The notes under the pieces: model-generated
The model's database searches: none
Seen by the model: only the letters and a program-made list of their open reading frames with translations
Told to the model about the DNA's origin: nothing
From: Treponema sp.
Lineage (GTDB): Bacteria > Spirochaetota > Spirochaetia > Treponematales > Treponemataceae
Direction of reading: 5' to 3'
DNA: 36,590 nucleotides
Assembly (NCBI GenBank): GCA_017934745.1
Contig: JAGBIY010000037.1
Span: 1 to 36,590, forward strand
Translations under genes and position numbers: made by a program
Shown: positions 22,597 through 31,000 of the stretch, piece after piece
Position numbering within the stretch: the first letter of the stretch is position 1
Layout of the letters: every line of letters starts with the position of its first letter

Positions 22597-24351
22597 TCAG
22601 AAAAGCCCCTCGCATTTCTCCTTCGGCATGGGTTTCCCCTTCAGGAAGCCCTGCACAGTCTGGCATTTTATCTTTTTGAGGATTTCCAGCTGCTCTTCCT
22701 TTTCTACGCCTTCCGCTATCGTGTCCAAGCCCATCTTGGAGACCATGGAGACAATCGAGTTCGTTATGTTCGCCTCTGTTCCGTTCTTTTCGATGTTCGA
22801 TATGAAAGACTTGTCGATTTTGAGCGTCGTTATCGGCAGTTTCTGCAGGTAGCTCAAACTTGAGTATCCCGTTCCGAAATCGTCGAGCGAGATTCCGATT
22901 CCCATCTTCCGTATCTGGTTCAAAATTCCCAGAACTTCGTCCTTGTTGTCTATGAAGACTCCTTCCGTTATCTCCACCTCAAGCTTTCTGGGGGTGATTC
23001 CGTATTGGTCTATCAAGTTCGACAAATCGAATATGAACGTTGGCTTCTTGAGCTGGATTGGCGACACGTTCACGCTCATTATCCCGTCGAAGTCGAACTT
23101 TTCCTCCCAGTCCTTGAGTGTCTTCATCGCGGTCTCCAGAACCCAGTCGCCGAGCGGAATCATGATTCTCGTCTCCTCCGCTATCGGAATGAACTGCTCC
23201 GGGGAAATCCACCCCAAATCCTCGTCGTTCCACCTCAAGAGCGCCTCGAATCCTCTTAGGATGCCGGTCTCCACGTTGAACTGCGGCTGGTAGACTTGCT
23301 GGAATCCACGCTTGAACGCGTTCGGGCCGAACGCTTCGCTAAGCTTGTTCTGGATGATGAGCCTCTGCATGAACCGTTCTTTCATCACGGACTTGAAGAA
23401 TCCTACGTTGTTCTTGCCGTTCCTTTTCATGTTGTACATGGCCATGTCGGCGTAGCGCAAAAGCTCCTCGCTTTCCGTTCCGTCGTCAGGGTAAACGGAT
23501 ATTCCTGCAGAGAATTCTATTCCCTCCGAGTTGAAGATTTCCAAAACGAGGTCGCCCATGTTGAGCACCGTGTCGTGCGATTCCACGTGGTCCATGAGCG
23601 CGATGAATTCGTCGCTTCCGAATCTGTAGAATCTGATGTCCTCGCTTTCTATCTTCTTGAGTATCTCCGAGGACTTCTTTATTATCTCGTCGCCTTTCTT
23701 GTGGCCGCACGAGTCGTTCACGAGCTTCATGTTGTCGATGTCGGCGAGCATTATCCCGAATTTGTTCTCAGTTCCCCTCGACTTCTCTATGCATTTCTTG
23801 AAGTCCTCCTCGAATTTCGACCTTCCGTACAATCCCGTGAGCATGTCGTGGTAGGCGTTGTATTCGAGCTTTTCGTTGAGCCTGTTGATTCTGTCCAGAT
23901 TGTCCTTTAGACGCTCCCTCGAAAGCGAAAGCTCGTCCTTCATGGCCTCGAGCTTCCTGTTCTTGTCCTCAAGCTCCTCCTCGTGCTTCTTGTCCTCGTC
24001 CACGTTCGTGAACGTCGCGCACACGAGCTTGTCGTCGATTTTGTCGACCGCGACCTTGTACCAGTGAGAGTAGTATATCGAATAGAACGTCTTCTCTATC
24101 GTTTCCCCCGATTTGAGCACTTCGCTTCCCCAGATGTGCCAGTCTATGTCGAGGGTCGTCTTCGAAGAGAAATCGGAGAGCGTTCCCCCGCATCTTGTGA
24201 GGTTGTAGAAAGTCTGAGAAAAAGACTCGTTCACAAAATGAATGAGGAAGTCGTCTATCTTTGTCTTTTCCTCGTCCGAAAAAATCGGCTCGGCGACCAA
24301 GATTGGAAGAGAGATTTTGTCGAGGACGTTTTTGAAATCAGAATTGAACAT
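22597..24351 (-). CDS. GGDEF-EAL protein, likely c-di-GMP phosphodiesterase
   Basis: A 584-residue cytoplasmic protein. Residues 1-120 look like a PAS-type sensor, followed by a coiled coil (120-162). A GGDEF domain (163-320) follows, whose signature reads GSDEF (245-249), and then an EAL domain (335-584). The EAL domain keeps EALLRW (369-374), SVNVSP, LEVEITEGVF, LDDFGTGYSSLSYL from 489, KIDKSFI and AEGVE, so phosphodiesterase activity is likely. The altered GGDEF signature (Ser at the second position) makes cyclase activity doubtful; such domains often bind GTP and regulate the EAL domain. It starts 39 nt after the potD stop and may be the tail gene of the pot operon. Confidence 0.92.
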   Translation of the reverse strand: MFNSDFKNVLDKISLPILVAEPIFSDEEKTKIDDFLIHFVNESFSQTFYNLTRCGGTLSDFSSKTTLDIDWHIWGSEVLKSGETIEKTFYSIYYSHWYKVAVDKIDDKLVCATFTNVDEDKKHEEELEDKNRKLEAMKDELSLSRERLKDNLDRINRLNEKLEYNAYHDMLTGLYGRSKFEEDFKKCIEKSRGTENKFGIMLADIDNMKLVNDSCGHKKGDEIIKKSSEILKKIESEDIRFYRFGSDEFIALMDHVESHDTVLNMGDLVLEIFNSEGIEFSAGISVYPDDGTESEELLRYADMAMYNMKRNGKNNVGFFKSVMKERFMQRLIIQNKLSEAFGPNAFKRGFQQVYQPQFNVETGILRGFEALLRWNDEDLGWISPEQFIPIAEETRIMIPLGDWVLETAMKTLKDWEEKFDFDGIMSVNVSPIQLKKPTFIFDLSNLIDQYGITPRKLEVEITEGVFIDNKDEVLGILNQIRKMGIGISLDDFGTGYSSLSYLQKLPITTLKIDKSFISNIEKNGTEANITNSIVSMVSKMGLDTIAEGVEKEEQLEILKKIKCQTVQGFLKGKPMPKEKCEGLF

Positions 24352-24390
24352 AGAGCTTATTCCACCAGTTTTATTCTTTGCGGTAAAAAA

Positions 24391-25428
24391 TCAGTCCACG
24401 AACCTGACTTTTTCCCAGTATTCATTGAACTTTTCAAGGTTCTCGCCCAAATCGTTCTTGAGCGTGCAGTTCTCCATCGCCTTCGCGTCGTAGAGCGGCT
24501 TCGTCGTCCTGAATTTGTCCGCCTCCGTGTTCACGTAGTTTGGAAACTGGAAGTAGTCCAGGAATTTCGCGTAGTTCTCCGGCTCCTGTATGAAGTTGAT
24601 GAACGCGTGCGCGAGTTCCTTGTGCGGAGCGTCCTTCATTATGCAGAGGCTGTCCATGTAGCTCGCGCCTCCCTCTTCCGGTATGAAGAAGTCGAGCGTG
24701 TCCTCGATTTCGTCCGGCTCAAGCTCTCCCGCGACGACTTCGACGTATCCGTGGCAGACGAGGAAATCCCCGGTCGCGAACGCCTTGCCGAAGCTTCCCG
24801 CGTCGAATTTCGCAAGGTTCGGCTTCCATTTCTTTCCGACCAGCTGCCTCGCTTCCTCAAGCTGCTTCTCGTCCACAGAGTTCACGTCGTAGCCCAGGTG
24901 CACGAGCGCGGCCCCCATGACTTCCCTCATGTCGTCCATCATCGTCATCCTGTTCTTCAGCTCTGTTTTCTCGAAGATGCTCCAGTCCCTCGGGTAGTCC
25001 TTCACCTTCTTCTTGTTCACGGAGATTCCCGCCGCTCCGAAGTAGTAGGGGATTCCGTAGTCCAGATTCGGGTCGTAGTCGATTTTCTTCTGGAGATCCG
25101 GGTTTATGTACTTCATGTTCGGGATTTTCGAGTGATCGAGCTTGTCGAGCATTCCGAGCTTAATCATTATCGAGGCGTAGTCCTGCGACGGAACCACGAT
25201 GTCGTATCCCGTCGCTCCGCACATGAACTTGGAGAACATCTCCTCGTTCGATTCGTAGTAGGAGAGGTAGACCTTGCAGTCGAACTTCTCTTCGAATTCC
25301 TTGATGACTTCCATTGGCGTGTAGTAGCACCAGTTGTAGACGTAGAGCTTGTTCTTCGGCTTGGAGACGGCCGCCGTGAGCGTGAGCGCAAGCAGGGCGA
25401 ATGCCAAAAGGAATCTTTTCGTTTTCAT
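24391..25428 (-). CDS. potD: Spermidine/putrescine-binding protein
   Basis: The periplasmic polyamine-binding protein, 345 residues. A signal peptide (MKTKRFLLAFALLALTLTAAVS) lacks a lipobox Cys. The mature start LYVYNWCYYTPMEVIKEFEEKFDCKV is the PotD pattern. Further matches are SNEEMFSKFM, YDIVVPSQDY, GIPYYFGAAGISVNK, YLGYDVNSVDE-like text near residue 185, and FINFIQEPENYAKFLDYFQFPNYV. Binding residues cannot be assigned beyond the YNW start. The ATG at 25428 has AGGAG 10 nt upstream; an in-frame TTG three codons earlier is too close to it. It is the last transporter gene of potABCD. Confidence 0.93.
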   Translation of the reverse strand: MKTKRFLLAFALLALTLTAAVSKPKNKLYVYNWCYYTPMEVIKEFEEKFDCKVYLSYYESNEEMFSKFMCGATGYDIVVPSQDYASIMIKLGMLDKLDHSKIPNMKYINPDLQKKIDYDPNLDYGIPYYFGAAGISVNKKKVKDYPRDWSIFEKTELKNRMTMMDDMREVMGAALVHLGYDVNSVDEKQLEEARQLVGKKWKPNLAKFDAGSFGKAFATGDFLVCHGYVEVVAGELEPDEIEDTLDFFIPEEGGASYMDSLCIMKDAPHKELAHAFINFIQEPENYAKFLDYFQFPNYVNTEADKFRTTKPLYDAKAMENCTLKNDLGENLEKFNEYWEKVRFVD

Positions 25429-25449
25429 TCTCTTCAATCTCCTGTTGTT

Positions 25450-26331
25450 TTATTTTGAGGCCGCAATCGTCTTGAGTCCCTTCCTGAGGAAGAAGGCGAT
25501 TAGGCACGTCATTATTATCATCACGAGGCTGAGGGCGTTTATCACTGGCGAAACTCCGAACCTTATCATCGAGTAGATGTAGATTGGCAGCGTCGTGCTT
25601 CCAGGCCCCGACACGAAGAACGTTATGACGAAATCTTCGAGCGACATCGTTATCGCCATCATGAAGCCCGAGAGGATTCCGGGCATTATCGCCGGCACCG
25701 TGACTTTCGTGAGCGTCTCGAATTCGTTCGCCCCAAGGTCGTAGCTGGCTTCAATCAGTGCGTGGTCGAATTCGTCGAGTCTCGCGTTCACCATCATGTA
25801 GACGAAGGGCAGGCAGAAGGTCGTGTGCGCCGCGAAAATCGTGAACATTCCGAGCTTGAGCTTTATTCCGCTGAAGAAGATGACCGTCGCCGCTCCGATT
25901 ATGACTTCCGGCAGGACCATCGGAAGAAAGCTGATTGTCTGGATGTAGGACTTCCCCGCGAATTTGTGCCAGTTGATTCCAATCGACGCCGTAGTTCCGA
26001 GTATCGTCGCCACGACGCTGGAGCTCACCGCGATGATTATGGAGTTGAAGAGGGCGTCCCAGACTTCCCCCGAACCGAACAGAAGCTCCTTGTACCAGTG
26101 CAGGGAGAGGTTCGATTCCGCGAGCGTCTCCGGGTCTTTGTAGTGGAACGATTCCGCGACGATTATGACGAGCGGAATGAAAAGGAAAACAATCGTGAGG
26201 AAAAGCACGATTTTGGAGAACGTGATTTTCGGAACGCGCTTGAGCCAGCTTTTCTTGGCGTGGCGGCTGTTTTCCGTGTTGGGGGATTTTTTGTTGATTT
26301 TTTTTGTTAGCCAATAGTACGGACTTGCCAT
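25450..26331 (-). CDS. potC: Spermidine/putrescine permease
   Basis: The second membrane subunit of the polyamine importer, 293 residues. A polar N terminus of about 35 residues precedes six predicted membrane helices beginning IVLFLTIVFLFIPLVIIVAESF. The EAA loop reads EASYDLGANEFETLTKVTVPAIMPGILSG, the contact site for PotA. The typical PotC stretch FLPMVLPEVIIGAATVIFF is present. The basic N-terminal tail (TKKINKKSPNTENSRHAKKSW) is longer than in E. coli PotC. potB ends 24 nt upstream and potD starts 21 nt downstream. Confidence 0.93.
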   Translation of the reverse strand: MASPYYWLTKKINKKSPNTENSRHAKKSWLKRVPKITFSKIVLFLTIVFLFIPLVIIVAESFHYKDPETLAESNLSLHWYKELLFGSGEVWDALFNSIIIAVSSSVVATILGTTASIGINWHKFAGKSYIQTISFLPMVLPEVIIGAATVIFFSGIKLKLGMFTIFAAHTTFCLPFVYMMVNARLDEFDHALIEASYDLGANEFETLTKVTVPAIMPGILSGFMMAITMSLEDFVITFFVSGPGSTTLPIYIYSMIRFGVSPVINALSLVMIIMTCLIAFFLRKGLKTIAASK

Positions 26332-26355
26332 TTGTCTTCTCCAGATTCCCTTGCT

Positions 26356-27240
26356 TTATTTTTTATGCAGTTTTTCGTCTTTGCGTCCGGCCTTTATCAT
26401 CCAGATGACGCCGGCGAGGCTTATGAGCGTGATGACAAGGCTGAATGCGCAGGCGAGAGGCCAGTTCCTCGTAATCATTATCTGGTCGACTATGATGTTT
26501 CCAATCATCGAACTGTCCGTTCCGCCGACGAGCATCGGCACCGAGTACGCGCCGAAAATCGGAATGAACGTGAAGATGAGCGCCGAGATGAGCCCGCTCT
26601 TCACGCTCGGAACGAGAATCATCCTGACCGACTGGAATTTGGTGGCACCAAGGTCGCGCGCCGCCTCCAGAAGCGAGAAGTCGAACCTGTCGATTGCCGT
26701 GAAGAGGGGAAGAATCGCGTATGGAATGTACATGTAGACCGAGACGAGGATAATCGCCTTCTGGTTGTAGAGGAACTGGATGTAGTCGTCCGTTATGTGC
26801 AGGCTCATGAGCAGCCTGTTGAGCGCGCCGTCGTTTCCGAGGATGCTCTTCCACGCGAAGATGCGGATTAGGCTGTTCGTCCAGAACGTGATGATTACGA
26901 GGAAAAGCAGGAGCGTCTGGTGGGAGCTTCTCGCCATCGCGTATCCGCATGGGAATGCGATGAGCAGCGTTATCACCGTCGAGATTGCCGATATCCAGAT
27001 TGTCCTCAGCAGAATCATTCCGTATGTGGGGTTCATCATCTGCCTTAGCGCCTTCATGGAGAATTCCATCTCGACTCCGCCGTACAGTCCCTTCTTCAGG
27101 AAAGTGTAGGCGAGGATTATGGCGATTGGCGCGATGAAGAAAATCGTGAGCCAGATTCCCATCGGATACGAGTAGACCGGCCCAAGATTCCTCGGTTTGT
27201 AGCTTTCGTCGTTCATTTTCTCACTCATTTCTTCCTTCAT
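26356..27240 (-). CDS. potB: Spermidine/putrescine permease
   Basis: The first membrane subunit of the polyamine importer, 294 residues with six predicted helices, the first being GIWLTIFFIAPIAIILAYTFL. The EAA loop is EAARDLGATKFQSVRMILVPSVKSGL. PotB-type text includes FWTNSLIRIFAWKSILGNDGALN and FGAYSVPMLVGGTDSSMIGNII. The start at 27240 overlaps the potA stop (ATGA); ATGs at 27228 and 27216 in the same frame are alternatives. The much longer open frame upstream lies inside potA in another frame and is not coding. Confidence 0.92.
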   Translation of the reverse strand: MKEEMSEKMNDESYKPRNLGPVYSYPMGIWLTIFFIAPIAIILAYTFLKKGLYGGVEMEFSMKALRQMMNPTYGMILLRTIWISAISTVITLLIAFPCGYAMARSSHQTLLLFLVIITFWTNSLIRIFAWKSILGNDGALNRLLMSLHITDDYIQFLYNQKAIILVSVYMYIPYAILPLFTAIDRFDFSLLEAARDLGATKFQSVRMILVPSVKSGLISALIFTFIPIFGAYSVPMLVGGTDSSMIGNIIVDQIMITRNWPLACAFSLVITLISLAGVIWMIKAGRKDEKLHKK

Positions 27241-28472
27241 TTCTCGATGTCCTCTACGATGTAGCCGTCCTCGGCCGACCATGAGATGTAGACCGTGTCC
27301 TTCCATTGGATTTCCGGTCCGTCGTCCAGATAGTTCGTGTGCTGCTTGAAGACCTTCACAATCGTGCCGTTCTCGAGCTTCACATAGAATTTCGACTGGA
27401 AGCCCGTGTAGACCGGCTCCTCGACCACTCCCCTGAACACGTTGATGTCCTTCCTTCCGTGCGTGTCCGGCTCCTCCGTCGTGATTCTGATTTTCTCCGG
27501 GCGCACCGTGAACGTGACCTTCTGCCCCTCGTCCGTGTGCTCGTAGTCTGTCACGAGAATGTTCCTGTCCTCTTCCTTCGTCGCCTGCGTGTCGCCCTTG
27601 AGCTGCGCTTGGAGTCCGAGCTTGGGCACGTTCAGCGTGACCATGTGCTCGATGTCGCTCTTGCCTTCGACCTTGTAGCTCTCGCATTTCTGCACTGTCG
27701 CCTCGAAAAGGTTCGTCTCGCCTATGAACTCGGCGACGAAATGCGTGACAGGGCTTTCGTAAATCTCGAACGGCGTGCCTATCTGCAGGACGTGCCCCTT
27801 GTTCATGACCGCGATTCTGTCAGAGACCGCCAACGCTTCCGACTGGTCGTGCGTGACGAAGATGAACGTGATTCCGATTTTGTCGTGGAGGCGGTCGAGT
27901 TCCACGAGGAGGTTCGAGCGGAGCTTCGCGTCGAGGGCGGAGAGCGGCTCGTCCAAAAGAAGCACTTTCGGCTCGTTGATGAGGGCGCGGGCTATGGCGA
28001 CGCGCTGCCTCTGTCCGCCTGAGAGCTGGCTCGGACGCTTGTCGATGTGCTGGTCGAGTTCCACGAGATGCACGTACTCCCTCACTTTCTTGTCCAGTTC
28101 TTCCGGCAGTTTTCCGGGGAAGAGCTTCTTGAGAGGGTTCTTCGTTTCTTTTTTGAGCTTGAGCCGGAGCGGAAAGGCGATGTTCTCGTATACCGAAAGA
28201 TGGGGGAAGAGCGCGTAGCTCTGGAAGACCGTGTTCGACTCCCTCTTGTTCGGCGGCAGGTTCGAGACTTTCTTGTCGTCGAAGAGCACCGCTCCGTCGT
28301 CCGGGAATTCGAATCCCGCTATTATCCTCAGCAGTGTCGTCTTTCCGCAGCCGGAAGGACCGAGCAGGGTGAAGAATTCCCCCGAATTTATCGTGAAGTC
28401 GATGTCGTCCAACGCGACGAAGTCACCGAATTCCTTGTTCACATGATTTATCTTTACCTGGCATCCTTTCAA
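27237..28472 (-). CDS. potA: Spermidine/putrescine ATPase
   Basis: The ATPase of the polyamine importer, 411 residues. It has Walker A GPSGCGKTT (38-46), VFQSYALFPHLSVYENIAFPL, signature LSGGQRQRVAIARAL, Walker B LLLDEPLSALDAKLR and switch VTHDQSEALA. A C-terminal TOBE-type regulatory region of about 170 residues follows (EFIGETNLFEATV, FTVRPEKIRI). It is longer than E. coli PotA because of a basic insertion after residue 95 (KKETKNPLKKLFPGKLPEELD) and a loop in the C-terminal region. The start is TTG at 28472 with GAGG upstream; the nearby ATG is in another frame. It heads potABCD. Confidence 0.93.
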   Translation of the reverse strand: MKGCQVKINHVNKEFGDFVALDDIDFTINSGEFFTLLGPSGCGKTTLLRIIAGFEFPDDGAVLFDDKKVSNLPPNKRESNTVFQSYALFPHLSVYENIAFPLRLKLKKETKNPLKKLFPGKLPEELDKKVREYVHLVELDQHIDKRPSQLSGGQRQRVAIARALINEPKVLLLDEPLSALDAKLRSNLLVELDRLHDKIGITFIFVTHDQSEALAVSDRIAVMNKGHVLQIGTPFEIYESPVTHFVAEFIGETNLFEATVQKCESYKVEGKSDIEHMVTLNVPKLGLQAQLKGDTQATKEEDRNILVTDYEHTDEGQKVTFTVRPEKIRITTEEPDTHGRKDINVFRGVVEEPVYTGFQSKFYVKLENGTIVKVFKQHTNYLDDGPEIQWKDTVYISWSAEDGYIVEDIEK

Positions 28473-28630
28473 TTTTTTTATCCTCGCAGTGAGTTTTCTT
28501 TTGTGTTTTCTGTTTGTGCTCTAAAAATGATTTCAATATCATCGATTGTCAAGTAAAAAATCCAAATTCTCCATTTTTTGAATTTTCTGCGCGTCTGCTT
28601 TCCGAATCGTTCATGAATCAAGTCAAAGAC

Positions 28631-28659
28631 TTCAAAATATGATTGATTTGTACTAGAAT
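28631..28659 (+). promoter_or_regulatory. Candidate promoter in the 28473-28899 gap
   Basis: TTCAAA (28631-28636), 17 nt, TAGAAT (28654-28659) on the forward strand. The start near 28666 would give the 28900 gene a leader of about 235 nt containing hairpin repeat copy C. The rest of this 427-bp gap contains a reverse-strand TTGACA (28547-28552) without a clear -10 box, presumably part of the potA promoter, and an imperfect palindrome ATGAT-N6-ATCAT near 28527-28542 that could be an operator. Confidence 0.5.
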
Positions 28660-28722
28660 TCGATACCAAAAATAAAGGAACTTCGAAAAGCTTATGGCGA
28701 AAGTTGAGTTTTCACAGTGCAA

Positions 28723-28859
28723 TGGCAGAAACGAGCGGAAGCGGGGTTCCGTCAACAAAAACACTAAACATCGCAAGCGATGTTTAGTGTTTTTGTTGGC
28801 GGGTTCCCGCTGGGAGCTTGTTTCTGCAACTACGGTATGCATAAACTCGACATTCGACC
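28723..28859 (+). repeat. Dispersed hairpin repeat, copy C
   Basis: The outer stem is GCAGAAAC (28725-28732) with GTTTCTGC (28820-28827). The middle stem AGCGGGG/TCCCGCT and the flanking purine-rich internal loop are as in the other copies. The apex is one long stem of 24 bases on each side (28751-28774 with 28777-28800), complementary throughout with one G-U. It contains the AAACATCGCAAGCGATGTT module shared with copy A. The 3' box ACTCGACATTCGACC is intact. The downstream GCATAAAC copy of the octamer has one mismatch. Confidence 0.92.
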
Positions 28860-28899
28860 GCTAAAATTTTTCGAGGTCCCCTAAAAAACGGGGTTGTCT

Positions 28900-29181
28900 A
28901 TGTTTTCTATAATCGCAGGTCTTGTTTTCATCGCTTTCACAGTTTTCGCCTGCCTTCCGAAGGACGTTTTCGGATTCGGTCTTGAGTGGGGAGAGTATGT
29001 CGTGCAGTCGCTCAAGGGAACCGCGCCGGTTTTGTCCCTCCTCGTCGGCATAATCGCCATAATGCTCGGGTTCACTGACATAAGGGACAAGCGCGAGGCG
29101 AAGAGGGAAGAGGAGGAGGCCCTCATGGCCGAGCAGAACGACAAGCAGAAAGAAGAGAAGTCGAAGAAAGCCGACAAGTGA
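28900..29181 (+). CDS. Small membrane protein, unknown
   Basis: A 93-residue protein with two predicted membrane helices (about 2-19, SIIAGLVFIAFTVFACLP, and 44-60, VLSLLVGIIAIMLGF). A highly charged cytoplasmic tail follows (DIRDKREAKREEEEALMAEQNDKQKEEKSKKADK). No family is recognised. CGGGG lies about 6 nt before the ATG; an in-frame TTG two codons earlier is less likely. The gene follows hairpin repeat copy C by 40 nt. The rplM promoter starts 28 nt after its stop. A role in membrane scaffolding is possible from the layout but not shown. Confidence 0.72.
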   Translation: MFSIIAGLVFIAFTVFACLPKDVFGFGLEWGEYVVQSLKGTAPVLSLLVGIIAIMLGFTDIRDKREAKREEEEALMAEQNDKQKEEKSKKADK

Positions 29182-29208
29182 ATTTTGGAATTCGTTTCTG
29201 AAATTCAA

Positions 29209-29237
29209 TTGACCATGATTTACAAATGATTTATATT
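29209..29237 (+). promoter_or_regulatory. Promoter of rplM-rpsI
   Basis: TTGACC (29209-29214), 17 nt, TATATT (29232-29237). The leader of about 74 nt contains GGTTC...GAAC half-sites around 29260-29297 and a second TATAAT-like box at 29292. A ribosomal-protein autoregulatory leader is possible but not demonstrable here. Confidence 0.68.
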
Positions 29238-29317
29238 TTTAAGTCCCCGTATATTTCGGTTCTCTGGAAGATGCAGCCATGTGAACTGAAGACTTTTATA
29301 ATCAAAGGTATATACAA

Positions 29318-29746
29318 ATGAAAACTATTTTTTTGAAAGACGCTGAACAGAAACGCGAATGGTACGTAATCGACGCAGCCGGCAAACCTCTTGGACGTGT
29401 TGCCGCAAAGGCCGCTGCGATTCTTCGTGGAAAGGAGAAGCCTTCCTACACTCCGAATCAGGAGATGGGCGATTATGTAATCATCATCAACGCCGACAAG
29501 GTCGCTGTTTCTGGAAACAAAGAGACTGACATGCTCTACCGCCACTACACAGGCTTCGTCCGCGGTCTCCGCACATTCACTTTCGAGAAACTCATCGAGA
29601 GAAAGCCGACTGCTCCTCTCATTCGCACTATCAACGGCATGTTGCCGAACAACAGGCTCGGCCGCAAAATCGCTGGCAACCTCAGGGTCTACGCCGGTGC
29701 TGAGCATCCACATGCGACACAGAATCCAAAAGTCGTTGAGCTTTAA
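29318..29746 (+). CDS. rplM: Ribosomal protein L13
   Basis: The large-subunit protein L13, 142 residues, the standard length. Family text includes EWYVIDAAGKPLGRVAAKAAAILRGKEKPSYTPNQEMGDYVIIINADKVAVSGNK, YRHYTGFVRGLR and VYAGAEHPHATQNPKVVEL. The Shine-Dalgarno AAAGG lies upstream of the ATG. It is followed by rpsI after 18 nt, the near-universal pairing of L13 and S9. L13 acts early in 50S assembly. Confidence 0.97.
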   Translation: MKTIFLKDAEQKREWYVIDAAGKPLGRVAAKAAAILRGKEKPSYTPNQEMGDYVIIINADKVAVSGNKETDMLYRHYTGFVRGLRTFTFEKLIERKPTAPLIRTINGMLPNNRLGRKIAGNLRVYAGAEHPHATQNPKVVEL

Positions 29747-29764
29747 TAGTACGGAGAATGAATT

Positions 29765-30160
29765 ATGGCAGTGAAAAATATTGCAATCGGAACAGGTAGA
29801 AGAAAGACTTCTGTGGCTCGCGTTTTCGTTCGCGAAGGCTCAGGAAAAATCGTCGTCAACGGCAAGGATGTCGCTGAGTACTTCCCAACAGAGACATCTG
29901 TGAAAGTCGTTCATCAGCCATTGCTCGTCACAAACTACGAGAACAAATACGACATCCTCATCAACGTTCAGGGTGGCGGAGTGAAGGGACAGGCCGGTGC
30001 CTGCCTCCATGGAATCGCCCGCGCTTTGTTGCAGATTGACCCACAGGTTCGCGCGTCTCTCAAGGCCAACGGATTCCTCACACGCGACTCTCGCATGGTC
30101 GAGCGCAAAAAGTACGGTCAGCGTGGTGCTCGCCGCAGATTCCAGTTCAGCAAGCGTTAG
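29765..30160 (+). CDS. rpsI: Ribosomal protein S9
   Basis: The small-subunit protein S9, 131 residues. It has [53 protein letters not shown] and the C-terminal [18 protein letters not shown] tail, which reaches the ribosomal P site with a final Lys-Arg. GGAG precedes the ATG. It is cotranscribed with rplM; recX begins 18 nt after its stop and is probably read from the same transcript. Confidence 0.97.
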   Translation: MAVKNIAIGTGRRKTSVARVFVREGSGKIVVNGKDVAEYFPTETSVKVVHQPLLVTNYENKYDILINVQGGGVKGQAGACLHGIARALLQIDPQVRASLKANGFLTRDSRMVERKKYGQRGARRRFQFSKR

Positions 30161-30178
30161 TCTTTTGTCGCCTTGCCC

Positions 30179-30940
30179 ATGCAGCTTGATTCTTTTCATT
30201 CTGCTGTGGATGGCGATGCGGATGATTCACGGGACACGAACGAATCTTCAGTGGTTGACATCTCGGATGTCTTGTCGCTGAGAAAAATAGAACAGACTTC
30301 GTCGGATGAAATCCTTGAGTTGACTTCCTCTGACGGGTCTGTTTTTTTTATCCGCAAAAGCTATCTGCAGGTTGCAAACATTGACGACATACGTTCTCGC
30401 CTTCCATCTGCCGGTTGGGAGTGCCTTTCCCTTTCCGAAGAGGAGTCCGCCGACGTGGTTCAGGCGGGGTTCGCTTTTTCGGCGGAGCGCAAGGCCTGTG
30501 ACTATCTCGCCCGCTCTGAGCAGTGCAGGGCGGGTCTTTCGGCGAAACTCTTGAAGAAGGGCTTTTCGAAAAAATCCATAGAGCTGGCTTTGGACAGGCT
30601 CGAATCGAAAAATTTCTTGAGCGACGAGCGTTTTTCGTCCGCATGGCTCCGCTCGCACTGTGCGACGAAGTTCCAGGGCAGAGCCAGACTTTGCTCCGAG
30701 CTGATGGCCCGGGGAATCGCTAGAAGCGTGGCTGTTGAGGCCGTGGAGAATTTCTTTACGGAAGACGATTGTGTCGGCGGTTCGGACGGGCTTATGGAAG
30801 AGCGCATGTGCGAGAAGGCGTACATGAAGGCTGTTAGGCAAAGGAAAAGCGGAGACAAGCTCTTGAAGTATCTCTTGGATTCCGGTTTTCCTTATAAAAT
30901 GTGCGTATCTGTGATAAAAAAGCATAAAACTGATGATTAA
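30179..30940 (+). CDS. recX: Regulatory protein RecX
   Basis: RecX modulates RecA filaments. The 253-residue protein has three-helix RecX repeats from about residue 100: KACDYLARSEQCRAGLSAKLLKKGFSKKSIELALDRLESKNFLSDERFSSAWLRSHCATKFQGRARLCSELMARGIARSVAVEAVENFF. The pattern L-x-F/Y-L-S/D-D-x-R-F-A-x-x-W/Y of the family is clear. The N-terminal 95 residues are a variable extension. The start is uncertain: ATG 30179 has no visible Shine-Dalgarno, and a GTG at about 30209 is possible. recA is not in the window. It sits directly after rpsI. Confidence 0.85.
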   Translation: MQLDSFHSAVDGDADDSRDTNESSVVDISDVLSLRKIEQTSSDEILELTSSDGSVFFIRKSYLQVANIDDIRSRLPSAGWECLSLSEEESADVVQAGFAFSAERKACDYLARSEQCRAGLSAKLLKKGFSKKSIELALDRLESKNFLSDERFSSAWLRSHCATKFQGRARLCSELMARGIARSVAVEAVENFFTEDDCVGGSDGLMEERMCEKAYMKAVRQRKSGDKLLKYLLDSGFPYKMCVSVIKKHKTDD

Positions 30941-31000
30941 AATCTCAAAAATCTCTAAAATTACAGATAAGATTATTTTTTTTCGTTTTGGGTAGAATCA

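Noticed and set aside
23983..25458. A 491-codon open frame on the forward strand opposite the GGDEF-EAL and potD genes
   Set aside because: The translation is rich in Arg, His and Val with no domain, and it spans two genes with clear families on the other strand. It is a codon-bias shadow.
27241..27687. Upstream extension of the PotB frame
   Set aside because: It lies inside potA, has low-complexity composition, and the ATGA overlap at 27237-27240 explains the start.
28723..28859. Repeats as CRISPR or insertion-sequence ends
   Set aside because: The copies are solitary, kilobases apart and without spacers, transposase or terminal inverted repeats flanking a gene.
28723..28859. Copy C as a simple intrinsic terminator
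   Set aside because: The stem is long and perfect at the apex, but no T run follows on either strand, and it sits upstream of the gene it is co-oriented with.
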